Part shown: positions 1 to 8,897 of the stretch, in pieces
Numbering within the stretch: the first letter of the stretch is position 1
How the letters are laid out: each line of letters opens with the position of its first letter
Assembly (NCBI GenBank): GCA_900762325.1
Contig: CAAFGG010000040.1
Span: forward strand, 4,139-68,138
From: an uncultured Collinsella sp.
GTDB lineage: Bacteria > Actinomycetota > Coriobacteriia > Coriobacteriales > Coriobacteriaceae
Direction: 5' to 3'
DNA: 64,000 nucleotides
Notes under the pieces: generated by a model
What the model saw: only the letters and a program-made list of their open reading frames with translations
Told to the model about the DNA's origin: nothing
The model's database searches: none
Made by a program: the position numbers and the translations under genes

Positions 1-965
1 GCGGCTTGGCGGTTACCCAGGGTGATGGTGCCGGTCTTGTCGAGCATGAGGATGTCGACGTCGCCGGCGGCCTCGATGGCGCGGCCGGACATGGCCAGCA
101 CGTTGGCCTCGTTCAGACGGCTCATGCCGGCGATGCCGATGGCGGACAGAAGGGCGCCGATGGTAGTGGGAGCCAGGCACACGAGCAGCGCCACGAGCGT
201 GGTCACGGCCGTGGGGTTGACCATGTCGTTAAGACCGGACGAGAAGCAGGAGTAACAATACAGGGCCAACGTGACCAGGATAAAGACGATGGAGAGGGCC
301 ACCAGGAAGATCTCCAGAGCAATCTCGTTAGGGGTCTTCTTACGCGCGGCACCCTCGACCATCGCGATCATCTTGTCCAGGAAGCTCTGGCCGGGCTCGC
401 TGGAGATCTTGACGATGATCCAGTCGGACAGCACCGTGGTACCGCCGGTAACGGCAGAGCGGTCGCCGCCGGCCTCGCGGACCACGGGGGCGGACTCGCC
501 GGTGATGGCGGACTCGTCAACGGAGGCAGCGCCCTCGATGACGTCGCCGTCGCCGGGAATCTGCTCGCCGGCGCGTACGATCACCAGGTCGCCGCGCGTG
601 AGCTCGGTGCCGGGAACGACGGTGAAGTGCTCCTTGTCCTCAACGGACTCGATGCGATGGGCCTCGACATCCTTCTTGGCCGCACGCAGGGAATCGGCCT
701 GGGCCTTACCGCGGCCCTCGGCAAGAGCCTCGGCGAAGTTCGAGAACAGGTCGGTGAGCCACAAGATGACCGCGATGGCGACCACATAGTAAGTGGGCAC
801 ACCCGCGTCCTGCACACCGGAGATGGAAGCGACGGCCAGGACGGAGGTCATGACGGCGGAAAGCCACACCAGGAACATAACCGGGTTTTGAATCTGGACG
901 CGAGGATCCAGCTTGGCAAACGAGTCGCGGACCGCGCGGCCCATCATGTCTTTTTGCATAGTCAT
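1..965 (-). CDS. kdpB: Potassium-transporting P-type ATPase subunit KdpB (partial, C-terminus off the left edge)
   Basis: KdpB is the ATP-hydrolysing P-type subunit of the KdpFABC potassium pump in the cytoplasmic membrane. Reading the minus strand from 965 gives about 320 residues starting MTMQKDMMGRAV. Visible are the early membrane helices, the actuator-domain motif TGES (in SAITGESAPV) and, near the window edge, the phosphorylation motif DKTGT. The nucleotide-binding domain and the last helices lie outside. The start at 965 has AGGAGG about 10 bases upstream; a second in-frame ATG at 959 is spaced worse. It follows kdpA by 16 bp and is surely co-transcribed with it. kdpC would be expected next, beyond the window. 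Confidence 0.96.
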   Translation of the reverse strand, partial: MTMQKDMMGRAVRDSFAKLDPRVQIQNPVMFLVWLSAVMTSVLAVASISGVQDAGVPTYYVVAIAVILWLTDLFSNFAEALAEGRGKAQADSLRAAKKDVEAHRIESVEDKEHFTVVPGTELTRGDLVIVRAGEQIPGDGDVIEGAASVDESAITGESAPVVREAGGDRSAVTGGTTVLSDWIIVKISSEPGQSFLDKMIAMVEGAARKKTPNEIALEIFLVALSIVFILVTLALYCYSCFSSGLNDMVNPTAVTTLVALLVCLAPTTIGALLSAIGIAGMSRLNEANVLAMSGRAIEAAGDVDILMLDKTGTITLGNRQA

Positions 966-981
966 AAATCTGCGCCCTCCT

Positions 982-2805
982 TTACGCAATCATCTGGAAG
1001 AACTCGGCAACGGGGCCAAGCGCCAGGGCCGGGAAGAAGCTCAGGGCACCGATCAGTAGAACGATGAACACGAGCAGGAATACGAACATGCCGTTGGTGG
1101 TGGACAGGGTACCGGCGCTCTCGGCGACCTTACCCTTCCCGGCCAGCGAGCCCGCAATGGCGAGCGTGCCCACAATCGGCAGGAATCGCGCGAACAGCAT
1201 CTCGATACCCAGCAGCACGTTGATCCACGGGATGTTGCAGTTCATGCCGGCGAATGAGGAGCCGTTGTTGCCGCCAGCCGAAGTAAGGGTGTACAGGACC
1301 TCGGAGAAGCCATGCGCCCCGCCGTTGGTGAGTTGGTCGACAAGACCGGGCACCATGCAGGCGATAGCGGAGCTCACCAGAATGGCGAACGGAGTGGCGA
1401 GACACAGAACCACCGCCCAGCGCATCTCGGTCGGCTCGATCTTCTTGCCCAGGAACTCGGGCGTGCGGCCGACCATAAGGCCGGCGATAAACACCGTGAG
1501 GATGGCGAAGCCGATCATGCCGTACAGGCCGCAGCCCACGCCGCCGAAGACGACCTCGCCCAGCGCTATCTGGAGCATCTGGACAAACCCGCCGAGCGGG
1601 GTGTAGGAGTCGTGCATGGAGTTGACCGAGCCGTTGGAAGCAGCCGTCGTGAAAGCGGACCAGGTGGAAGAGGAGGCGATGCCAAAGCGGCTCTCCTTGC
1701 CCTCCATATTGCCGCCCGCCTGGCCGTCGGTCATCTCGATGTTGACCGCGCCGCCATCGGCCAGCTGCGACGTACCCATATGCTCGTTAACGGCGATGAT
1801 GCCGGTAAAGACCACGAGTAGGATAAGCATCGCCGCGAAGATGGCCTTGCCCTGCTTGGTGTTCTTGACGCCGATACCGAAGGTGAAGCAGCAGGCGGCC
1901 GGGATCAGCAGCAGGCTGGTCATCTCGATGATATTGGTGAAGGCACTGGGGTTCTCATACGGATGGGCGGAGTTCACGCCGAAGAAGCCGCCGCCATTGG
2001 TGCCGGACTGCTTGATGGCGACCTGAGGAGCCGCGGGACCCTGGGGCAGGAACTGCTCGGTGACCACGCGCGCGCCCTCGACAACCTTACCGTCGACCTT
2101 GACCGTGTCGCCCTCGATCTGGGCGCCGTCGATGACGCTCCAGCCGCCGTCTGCATTAGGCTGGACAGCGACGGGCTCTACGAGCTCAGCCTTCTGAGCC
2201 GGCTGGAAGTTGGAGATGACGCCACCGGCAGCCAGGCAGATGCCGAACACGAGGTTCAGCGGGATGAGCACATACAGGACGGTGCGGGTGAGGTCGACCC
2301 AGAAGGAACCCAGACCCTGCTCCTTGACCTGACGGAAGCCGCGGATCAGCGCGAACATGACCGCAATACCGGTGCCAGCGGAAACGAAGTTCTGCACGGT
2401 GAGGCCCATGAACTGCACAAAGTAGGACAGGGTGGTCTCACCGGAATAGGATTGCCAATTGGTGTTGGTTATGAAGGAAGCAGCCGTATTGAACGACAGG
2501 TCCCATGACACACCCGGCAGGTGCTGGGGATTGCCTGGCAAGAAGGACTGAAGCGTCTGGAGTGCCACAAGAGCCACGAGGCCGATCCCCGAAAAGACCA
2601 GCACGCTCGTCAGGTAGCGCCTACACCCCATCTGCTCTGCCGCGTCGATGCGAAGCAGACGATAGACGCCACGCTCCACAGGAGCAATCACAGGCGACAG
2701 GAACGTATGCTCACCATCCATGATATGGGCCATGAACCGACCGAGCGGAACGGCCAGGACGACGAGCACGGCAAAGTACAAGATGTACTGAATCGCAGCG
2801 TCCAT
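982..2805 (-). CDS. kdpA: Potassium-transporting ATPase subunit KdpA
   Basis: KdpA is the channel-like, potassium-binding subunit of KdpFABC, related to the Trk/Ktr/KcsA superfamily. The 607-residue protein is somewhat longer than the usual ~560. It has about ten hydrophobic segments and the pore-loop signatures expected of the family, including SGTNGGGFFG near residue 265 and TSAGGNNGSSF near residue 510. An acidic, non-membrane loop of about 60 residues around position 230 accounts for part of the extra length. The start codon follows kdpF by 3 bp, with GAGGAG inside the end of kdpF as ribosome binding site. The gene sits in kdpFAB, divergent from kdpDE. Confidence 0.97.
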   Translation of the reverse strand: MDAAIQYILYFAVLVVLAVPLGRFMAHIMDGEHTFLSPVIAPVERGVYRLLRIDAAEQMGCRRYLTSVLVFSGIGLVALVALQTLQSFLPGNPQHLPGVSWDLSFNTAASFITNTNWQSYSGETTLSYFVQFMGLTVQNFVSAGTGIAVMFALIRGFRQVKEQGLGSFWVDLTRTVLYVLIPLNLVFGICLAAGGVISNFQPAQKAELVEPVAVQPNADGGWSVIDGAQIEGDTVKVDGKVVEGARVVTEQFLPQGPAAPQVAIKQSGTNGGGFFGVNSAHPYENPSAFTNIIEMTSLLLIPAACCFTFGIGVKNTKQGKAIFAAMLILLVVFTGIIAVNEHMGTSQLADGGAVNIEMTDGQAGGNMEGKESRFGIASSSTWSAFTTAASNGSVNSMHDSYTPLGGFVQMLQIALGEVVFGGVGCGLYGMIGFAILTVFIAGLMVGRTPEFLGKKIEPTEMRWAVVLCLATPFAILVSSAIACMVPGLVDQLTNGGAHGFSEVLYTLTSAGGNNGSSFAGMNCNIPWINVLLGIEMLFARFLPIVGTLAIAGSLAGKGKVAESAGTLSTTNGMFVFLLVFIVLLIGALSFFPALALGPVAEFFQMIA

Positions 2806-2808
2806 AGT

Positions 2809-2895
2809 TTACGAATCACTCCTCATCAGAATGTAGATGTAATAGATAAGGAGTCCAATGCAGACGACTCCGATGATGGGAATGAGGATGTCCAT
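2809..2895 (-). CDS. kdpF: KdpF small membrane subunit
   Basis: This 28-residue peptide (starts MDILIPIIGV, ends LMRSDS) is almost one hydrophobic helix. It sits immediately upstream of kdpA, as expected for KdpF, which stabilises the KdpFABC complex at the KdpA-lipid interface. It is preceded by GAAAGGGG as ribosome binding site, about 6 bases from the ATG. The stop codon is 3 bp from the kdpA start, so translational coupling is likely. The call rests on position, size and hydrophobic pattern; the gene is short and easily missed by automatic annotation. Confidence 0.88.
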   Translation of the reverse strand: MDILIPIIGVVCIGLLIYYIYILMRSDS

Positions 2896-3139
2896 TTTCC
2901 GCCCCTTTCACGCGCGGTCCGATGTCTCGGACGCCTGCTCTCGCAAGCGCCTGGGGACAGTAAACGCTTCTAGAGATTAAAGAGGCGTGAGGGCCGGGGC
3001 TCACGCCCTTAAGATGCCGTAAAGATGCAGGTAGAAAGCACTATTGCGGCTGCAGTGCGCCTATACTCGACCTCGCGAGCATACAGTGGCGTCCTCACCG
3101 CGTATGCACGCATGGACAACGTTTCAGAAAGGCTACGCT
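2896..3139. promoter_or_regulatory. Divergent kdpFAB / kdpDE control region
   Basis: This 244-bp region separates the kdp structural operon from its sensor-regulator pair. It contains a direct repeat TAAGATGC / TAAAGATGC (about 3010-3027, 11-bp period), the kind of tandem half-site an OmpR-family regulator such as KdpE could bind. There is also an inverted repeat GCGTGAG...CTCACGC (about 2985-3006) and a TATACT hexamer at 3062-3067 that fits a -10 box for kdpD. No good -35 is seen at the usual distance, which suits an activated promoter. The assignment to KdpE is inference. Confidence 0.45.
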
Positions 3140-5875
3140 ATGCAGCGCAACGCATCGGACACTCGCGTCAATCCGGACCTCATCCTCAAGGCAATTGAGA
3201 AAGACGAGGTCGCCGATGACGCTCGAACCAGCCGGGGACACCTCAAGATTTTCTTTGGCTACGCTGCTGGTGCAGGCAAAACCTATGCGATGCTTCAAGC
3301 CGCCCACGCCGCCAAGCGGCGAGGTGTCGACGTCGTCGCGGGATACATCGAGCCGCACGAACGTCCGGCAACTGCCCATCTTGCACAAGGGCTTGAGAAC
3401 GTGCCCTGTAAACTCATCAAGCACAACGGCATTGCGCTCAGCGAGTTCGATCTAGATGCGGCTATCGAACGCGCCCCTCAGCTCATCCTTGTCGACGAGC
3501 TCGCCCATACGAATGCGCCAGGGTCTCGCCACGACAAACGCTATCAAGACGTCGAGGAACTTCTACATGCGGGCATCGACGTCTATACGACCGTGAACGT
3601 TCAGCATATCGAGAGCCTAAACGACATGGTTGCATCCATCACCGGCGTTATCGTGAGCGAACGAATCCCCGACCGTATCTTCGATGATGCCGACCAGGTC
3701 GAGCTCGTCGACATAGAGCCCGAAGACCTACTTGAGCGCCTTCGCGCCGGCCTCGTCTACCGTCCCGCACAAGCCGACCGAGCGCAACAGCATTTTTTTA
3801 CCGTCGAGAACCTCACCGCACTCCGAGAAATCGCGCTGCGCCGCTGCGCCGATCGCACCGGCTACCTCACAGACGCCGCACGCGTGCTGGGAAACCGTGA
3901 CTACTACACCAGGGAGCGTATCTTAGTCTGTGTCTCCCCGGCGCCGACCAATCCCCGCATCGTCCGTGCCGCCGCACGCATGGCGAAAGCGTTTCGCAGC
4001 GAGCTCGTCGCCCTGTTCGTAGAGAGCCCGCGCGCGCAGGCCATGAGCGATAATGAGCGCACCAAGCTTGCAGCCAATATCGCCCTGGCCGAACAGCTCG
4101 GAGCACATATGGAAACCGTCTATGGCGACGACATCGCGTTTCAGATCTCCGAGTTCGCGCGCCTGTCGGGTATTTCGAAGATCGTCATGGGACGCACGGG
4201 CGAGCGCAGCAGCGTCCGTCAGGCCCTCTTCGGCCGCAAATCTCTCGTAGAACAGCTCATAACGTTCGCCCCGAACCTCGACATTTACATCATTCCAGAC
4301 CAGTCGACTCCGCCCTCCCGGCCCGAAGGACGCCGCCGTGCGCTCGCCCTGCAGCCGCCCAGCAGCCGTGACGCGCTTCGCACGCTGGCCCTCTCTCTTG
4401 TCGCCACGGCTGTTGGCACGGCTTTCCGCCATCTGGGATTTGCCGATTCCAGCATCATATCCCTCTATATCCTCACGGCCCTGCTGACCGCCGTCACCAC
4501 GACGGGGCGTATCTGCACGATCGTATCGAGCGTGCTCTCTGTAGTGCTTTACAACTTCTGCTTCGTCACGCCTCTGTTTTCGCTCGCCAGCTACGACCGA
4601 AGCTATCTGGTCACGTTCGGCATCATGTTCGCTACCGCTATGGTCGCCGGCGAGTTAACTGCGCGCATCGCCGACAACGCCCGTACCTCAGCCGAGAACG
4701 CATTCAAAACGCGCGTACTCCTCGAAACGAACCAGCTCTTGCAGCAAGCCCATAGCGCGGAGGAGTGCGCCCGCGTCGCCATGAACCAACTCATCAAACT
4801 GCTTAAACTCGACGTGGTCTTCTACACCGCCGAACACGGCACGCTCGGCAAGACGCTCTATGAGTCCGCTGGCACCGAAAACCGTTCCGCGTCGCTGCTC
4901 ACCGACTACGAGCGCGCCGTTGCAACCTGGACCTACACCAACAACAAGCGCGCGGGCGCAAGCACGCGGACCCTGCCTGAGGCGCGCTGTCTCTACCTCG
5001 CGGTTCGCACCGGCGACAAGGTATTCGGTGTCATCGGCATCGCCCTGGAGGGGCGCGAGATCGAAGCCTTCGAGCATTCGATCGTCCTATCTATCGTAGG
5101 TGAATGCGCCTTGGCGCTCGAAAGCGACCGGGCGGCGCAAGAGCGCGAAGAGGCTGCGGTCTTGGCGAAAAACGAGCAGCTGCGCGCCAACCTTTTGCGC
5201 TCCATCGGCCACGATTTGAGGACGCCCCTCACGGCTATATCCGGATCTGCGGCAATCCTTCGGAAGAACGACGAGAAGCTCAGCCTCGAACAACGCTGCG
5301 ATCTTGCCGATGCCATCTACGACGACTCCCTCTGGCTTATCGATACCGTGGAGAACCTCCTCGCCATCACACGCGTCGAGGACGGCACCATTCACCTCAA
5401 CTTCACATCCGAGCTCATCGACGAGGTCATCGAGGCCGCCCTCAGCCATGTCGCCCAAGCATCGCATGGACGTACCGTCACCATCGAGCACGCTGACGAC
5501 ATCCTGCTGGTACGCATCGACGTCCATCTCATCATGCAGGTGCTTACGAATCTCATCATGAACGCCTTCAAATACACGCCCGAGGACTCGACTGTCACCA
5601 TCAGCGCACGTCGCGAGGGTGCGTTCGTCGTGGTGGACGTCGCTGACGATGGGCCGGGTGTGGCAGACTGCGACAAGCCTCATATCTTTGAGCGCTTCTT
5701 CACCTCAAGCAATACGCGGCCCGTGGATTCGCGTCGAAGCATCGGCCTTGGGCTGTCGCTCTGCCGCTCCATCGTGGAGGCGCATGGCGGCGTCATCGAA
5801 GTTCGCGACAACCACCCCCATGGGGCCGTCTTCCGTTTTACCCTGCCCGCCGAGGAGATCGAGATTCATGAATAA
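3140..5875 (+). CDS. kdpD: Potassium sensor histidine kinase KdpD
   Basis: KdpD senses potassium limitation and turgor and phosphorylates KdpE. The 911-residue protein has the full architecture. First comes a KdpD N-terminal domain with Walker A GYAAGAGKT (residues 40-48) and VDELAHTN, then a universal-stress-like domain to about residue 390. Four close membrane helices (DUF4118) follow around 410-510, then a GAF-like segment, HisKA with phospho-acceptor SIGHDLRTPL (His about 690), and an ATPase domain ending in GLGLSLCRSIVEAHGG. A longer reading from 3044 is possible, but it would begin upstream of the TATACT box at 3062. The ATG at 3140 has AGAAAGG in front, so I prefer it. It overlaps kdpE by 8 bp. 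Confidence 0.96.
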   Translation: MQRNASDTRVNPDLILKAIEKDEVADDARTSRGHLKIFFGYAAGAGKTYAMLQAAHAAKRRGVDVVAGYIEPHERPATAHLAQGLENVPCKLIKHNGIALSEFDLDAAIERAPQLILVDELAHTNAPGSRHDKRYQDVEELLHAGIDVYTTVNVQHIESLNDMVASITGVIVSERIPDRIFDDADQVELVDIEPEDLLERLRAGLVYRPAQADRAQQHFFTVENLTALREIALRRCADRTGYLTDAARVLGNRDYYTRERILVCVSPAPTNPRIVRAAARMAKAFRSELVALFVESPRAQAMSDNERTKLAANIALAEQLGAHMETVYGDDIAFQISEFARLSGISKIVMGRTGERSSVRQALFGRKSLVEQLITFAPNLDIYIIPDQSTPPSRPEGRRRALALQPPSSRDALRTLALSLVATAVGTAFRHLGFADSSIISLYILTALLTAVTTTGRICTIVSSVLSVVLYNFCFVTPLFSLASYDRSYLVTFGIMFATAMVAGELTARIADNARTSAENAFKTRVLLETNQLLQQAHSAEECARVAMNQLIKLLKLDVVFYTAEHGTLGKTLYESAGTENRSASLLTDYERAVATWTYTNNKRAGASTRTLPEARCLYLAVRTGDKVFGVIGIALEGREIEAFEHSIVLSIVGECALALESDRAAQEREEAAVLAKNEQLRANLLRSIGHDLRTPLTAISGSAAILRKNDEKLSLEQRCDLADAIYDDSLWLIDTVENLLAITRVEDGTIHLNFTSELIDEVIEAALSHVAQASHGRTVTIEHADDILLVRIDVHLIMQVLTNLIMNAFKYTPEDSTVTISARREGAFVVVDVADDGPGVADCDKPHIFERFFTSSNTRPVDSRRSIGLGLSLCRSIVEAHGGVIEVRDNHPHGAVFRFTLPAEEIEIHE

Positions 5876-6572
5876 TGCCGCTAAGCCACGCATCCTCCTG
5901 GTCGAAGATGACCTGACCGTTCAAAACCTCGTTTCGACCGCGCTTGACCTCCACGGCTATGCCGTGAGCAAGGTTTGCGACGGCCAGGCCGCCATCATGG
6001 ATGCGGTGTCGCACGGCCCCAGCCTCATCATGCTCGACCTCGGCCTTCCCGACATTGACGGTATCGAGGTCATCACGAAGATCCGAAGCTGGTCGGCAGT
6101 CCCCATTATCGTCATTTCGGCGCGCACCGAAGATTCCGACAAGATTGCAGCACTTGACGCAGGGGCAGACGACTACCTCACCAAGCCCTTTTCTGTGGAT
6201 GAGTTGCTCGCGCGCGTCCGTGCGAATTTGAGGCGCTCCTCGATGGCGTCGAGCGAGTCGACAGAAGCGAGCGCGTTCGACAACGGTCCGTTGCATATCG
6301 ACTACGCCGCGGGATACGCGACGAAAGACGGACGCGAGCTCTCGCTCACCCCAACCGAGTACAAATTGCTCGTCCTTCTGGCGAAAAACGTCGACAAGGT
6401 GCTCACCCACACCTTCATCACCCGCGAGATATGGGGCACGAGCTGGGACAGCGATCTGGCGAGCCTGCGCGTGTTCATGCGCACCCTGCGCAAGAAGATC
6501 GAGGCAGACCCCTCTCACCCCAAGATGATTCAGACGCACATGGGTGTCGGGTACCGCATGCAGCGTCTCTAG
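5868..6572 (+). CDS. kdpE: Response regulator KdpE
   Basis: KdpE is the OmpR/PhoB-type DNA-binding response regulator that activates kdpFABC. The 234 residues comprise a receiver domain (acidic pocket VEDD, phospho-acceptor Asp in MLDLGLPDIDG near residue 54, switch Lys in LTKPFS) and a winged-helix domain ending TLRKKIEADPSHPKMIQTHMGVGYRM. The ATG lies inside the end of kdpD (8-bp overlap, ATGAATAA arrangement), so translation is coupled. It converges with the flavoprotein gene at 6670. Confidence 0.96.
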   Translation: MNNAAKPRILLVEDDLTVQNLVSTALDLHGYAVSKVCDGQAAIMDAVSHGPSLIMLDLGLPDIDGIEVITKIRSWSAVPIIVISARTEDSDKIAALDAGADDYLTKPFSVDELLARVRANLRRSSMASSESTEASAFDNGPLHIDYAAGYATKDGRELSLTPTEYKLLVLLAKNVDKVLTHTFITREIWGTSWDSDLASLRVFMRTLRKKIEADPSHPKMIQTHMGVGYRMQRL

Positions 6573-6664
6573 CCCACCCCACAAAAAAGTTGCGGTGGAA
6601 TACGGATTAGATAAGGCCTTTGACAGCCAAAACAGTCCGTATTTCACCGCAACTGATGGGTGGG
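6573..6664. terminator. Long bidirectional hairpin between convergent genes
   Basis: The arms 6588-6606 and 6636-6654 are 19 nt each and pair throughout, with one G-U type position. An outer CCCACCC (6573-6579) pairs with GGGTGGG (6658-6664). The hairpin begins at the kdpE stop codon and ends 6 bp before the stop of the convergent flavoprotein gene, so it can terminate from both sides. A six-A run (6583-6588) between outer and inner stems provides a U tract for the minus strand. It is longer than a normal terminator. Confidence 0.6.
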
Positions 6665-6669
6665 ATGGG

Positions 6670-7887
6670 TTAGAGGCCCAGATAGCTGGTCATGCCTTCG
6701 ACGGCGAGCTTGGCACCGGCCACGGCATGGACCACGGTGAGCGGGCCGTTGACCACGTCGCCGGCGGCAAAGACGCCCGGCACGGTGGTCATGCCGTGCT
6801 CATCGACCGAAAGCAGACCGCGATGGTCGGTCTCCAGACCGCCCGTCGTAAGCACCAGTTTGTCCTTGGGCACCTGCGAGGCCGCAATCACAACCGTGTC
6901 GGCGGGCACATGGTCAAGTTCTTCCTCGTAGCCCACCACGTTGTCGTCCTCGTCAAAGATAGCCGTCTCGAACACCGGACCGTTATCGTCGATGGCGCAA
7001 ATCGCCTTGCCGCGCACGATCTCGGCACCGTCAAGCTCGGTCAGCTCCACCTCGTCATCGATGGCCGAGATATGGCGCGATCGGGCATACACGGTAACCT
7101 TGCGAGCGCCTGAGCGCAGGGCCGTACGGGCAACATCCATGGCCACGTTGCCGGCGCCGATAACCGCCACGTTCTGACCGATCGCCACGCTCGTGGGATC
7201 GACCAGGTAATCGATACCAAACAGTACGTTGCCACGCGACTCGCCGGGAATACCCAGCTTGCGGGCGCGCCAGGTACCGGTACCGACAAAGACCGCATCG
7301 TAGCCGTCGCGCAGCAGGTCGTCGATATGCAGCGCGCCACCGATGGTGGTCGAGGGACGGACGCGCACGCCAAGCGAGCACATCACGTGACGGTACTTTT
7401 GCACGAGAGCACGGGGCAGGCGAAACTCGGGGATGCCGTACTCCAGCACGCCGCCGATCTCGGGGCGCTGTTCAAACACCGTGACGGCACAGCCCAGCTG
7501 GGCCATCTTAATGGCCACGGTAATGCCGGCAGGACCGGAACCGACCACGGCAACCTGCTTGCCGCACGACGGCGCGGGCTTCCACTCCTTGCGGTCCAAA
7601 TATGCAGTCGAGATATAGTTCTCGATACTCGAAAAATGCACCGGTGCGCCCTTGCGGCCCTGAATGCATGCGCCCTCGCACTGGCCCGAATGGTTACAGA
7701 CCATGGAGCAGACCGCACTCATGGGATTGTTCTGGAACAGCAGCTCACCCGCCTCTTCCAGACGGCGCTGCTTGAACAGATCGATGATCTGCGGAATAGG
7801 CGTCTGCACCGGGCAGCCTTTAAGCTGGCAGAACGCCCTTTTGCAACCTAGGCAACGATTCGCCTCTTCGACAATGTGGATAGCCAC
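6670..7887 (-). CDS. GltD-like NAD(P)-dependent flavoprotein oxidoreductase
   Basis: This 405-residue protein belongs to the glutamate synthase small-subunit / NfnB / sulfide dehydrogenase family. The N-terminal cysteines CLGCKRAFCQLKGCP and CSMVCNHSGQCEGAC fit two 4Fe-4S clusters. An FAD Rossmann motif VVGSGPAGI follows at about residue 120 and an NAD(P) motif VIGAGNVAMD near 240. It is shorter than typical GltD (about 470). Neither a GltB large subunit nor an NfnA-like partner is adjacent, so substrate and partner are unknown. I chose the GTG at 7887, preceded by AAGGGG; an in-frame ATG at 7914 lies upstream of that Shine-Dalgarno. Confidence 0.85.
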   Translation of the reverse strand: MAIHIVEEANRCLGCKRAFCQLKGCPVQTPIPQIIDLFKQRRLEEAGELLFQNNPMSAVCSMVCNHSGQCEGACIQGRKGAPVHFSSIENYISTAYLDRKEWKPAPSCGKQVAVVGSGPAGITVAIKMAQLGCAVTVFEQRPEIGGVLEYGIPEFRLPRALVQKYRHVMCSLGVRVRPSTTIGGALHIDDLLRDGYDAVFVGTGTWRARKLGIPGESRGNVLFGIDYLVDPTSVAIGQNVAVIGAGNVAMDVARTALRSGARKVTVYARSRHISAIDDEVELTELDGAEIVRGKAICAIDDNGPVFETAIFDEDDNVVGYEEELDHVPADTVVIAASQVPKDKLVLTTGGLETDHRGLLSVDEHGMTTVPGVFAAGDVVNGPLTVVHAVAGAKLAVEGMTSYLGL

Positions 7888-7990
7888 GCAACTCCCCTTT
7901 TTGATGTAATCCAATGAGGCGACGATAAAAACCCTTCACCGCCGCCCCCAGTCAAGCAAACTCAATATGCCGCCACGGCAAAAGCCAGTG

Positions 7991-8896
7991 CTATATCTCG
8001 CGATGCGGAGCCCCGCAGCGAGTGGACATGCGCTCGAGTGTCGCCAGGCAGCTAGCCGCCGTCGCCGGCACGCTGTTCTCGACCACGCAAGGAATCCCCG
8101 AACAGGCAGCAGCCGCCCAGGCCACCACGGGCCCAAAGTCATAGCGGCCCGTCTCGCCCACGCCGTGGCACACCAGGCGAGAACCCGTACCGTCGCACCA
8201 GCCGGCTTCGTCCTCGTTGTCGACGACCTCAAAATCCTTGGCGTGCAGCACGCGGATCTTACTGCCGCATAAGTAGAGCACGCGTGCTGTGATTTCCTGC
8301 GCTTCGTCAACGACGCTGGGGTGCAGCAGCGATACCGGGTCATAGATCACGCCGAGCGACGGGCTCGAGACGCGCTCCAGCACCTCGCGGCAGCGATCCG
8401 GCGTGTTGACCGTCTCGTTCCAGCCAGGCTCGATCAGTATTTGCCCACCCACGGCCTCGGCGCACTCGCAGACGCGCGCGAGTCCATCCATAAACGCATC
8501 GAGTGCCTCGTCGGTCATACGGTCGTCAGCAACGCGGTTCTGCGCATTGGGACGACCGGTCTCGGTGCCAACCGGACAGCCGCCGAGCATCTGAGCAAAG
8601 TTCAAGCACGCCTCGTACTCGGCAAAGTTATCCGTGAGCTGTTGTCGATCGGGCGTCGCCAGATTCTTATAACAGCCGAGCACGGCGACCGAAACGCCCG
8701 CCTCATCGAGCACCGCACGCAAATGGTCGGCGAGCTCGCGGGTCAGACCGCATCGATCGATTCCCATTGATGCGTAGAGCACCTTGCTCGGCAGCTGAAT
8801 GCACGAAAAGCCCAGCTCTCCTGCCATGCGAATGCGTTCCTCGACGGTCCCCTGCGGAAGGTCGTGTAAACGCACGCCCGGAGTAATGGCCCCCAC
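7991..8896 (-). CDS. Sugar phosphate isomerase/epimerase-like TIM-barrel protein
   Basis: About 301 residues of the AP-endonuclease-2 / xylose-isomerase-like TIM-barrel family. Visible family features are ERIRMAGELGFSCIQL near the start, the metal-ligand type strands ILIEPGWNE (Glu) and LGVIYDPVSL (Asp), RVLHAKDFE (His) and a late Glu in CVVENSV. It is encoded directly downstream of the GH105 hydrolase with essentially no gap, so it probably acts on a sugar released by that enzyme; the substrate is not predictable. The start is uncertain: GTG at 8896 has AAGGGG about 10 bases upstream, GTG at 8905 overlaps the GH105 stop, and ATG at 8920 lacks a ribosome binding site. Confidence 0.8.
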   Translation of the reverse strand: MGAITPGVRLHDLPQGTVEERIRMAGELGFSCIQLPSKVLYASMGIDRCGLTRELADHLRAVLDEAGVSVAVLGCYKNLATPDRQQLTDNFAEYEACLNFAQMLGGCPVGTETGRPNAQNRVADDRMTDEALDAFMDGLARVCECAEAVGGQILIEPGWNETVNTPDRCREVLERVSSPSLGVIYDPVSLLHPSVVDEAQEITARVLYLCGSKIRVLHAKDFEVVDNEDEAGWCDGTGSRLVCHGVGETGRYDFGPVVAWAAAACSGIPCVVENSVPATAASCLATLERMSTRCGAPHREI

Positions 8897-8897
8897 G

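Noticed and set aside
3044..3139. Longer KdpD start at 3044
   Set aside because: It would lie upstream of the best -10 box (3062-3067), has no Shine-Dalgarno and adds residues without family similarity.
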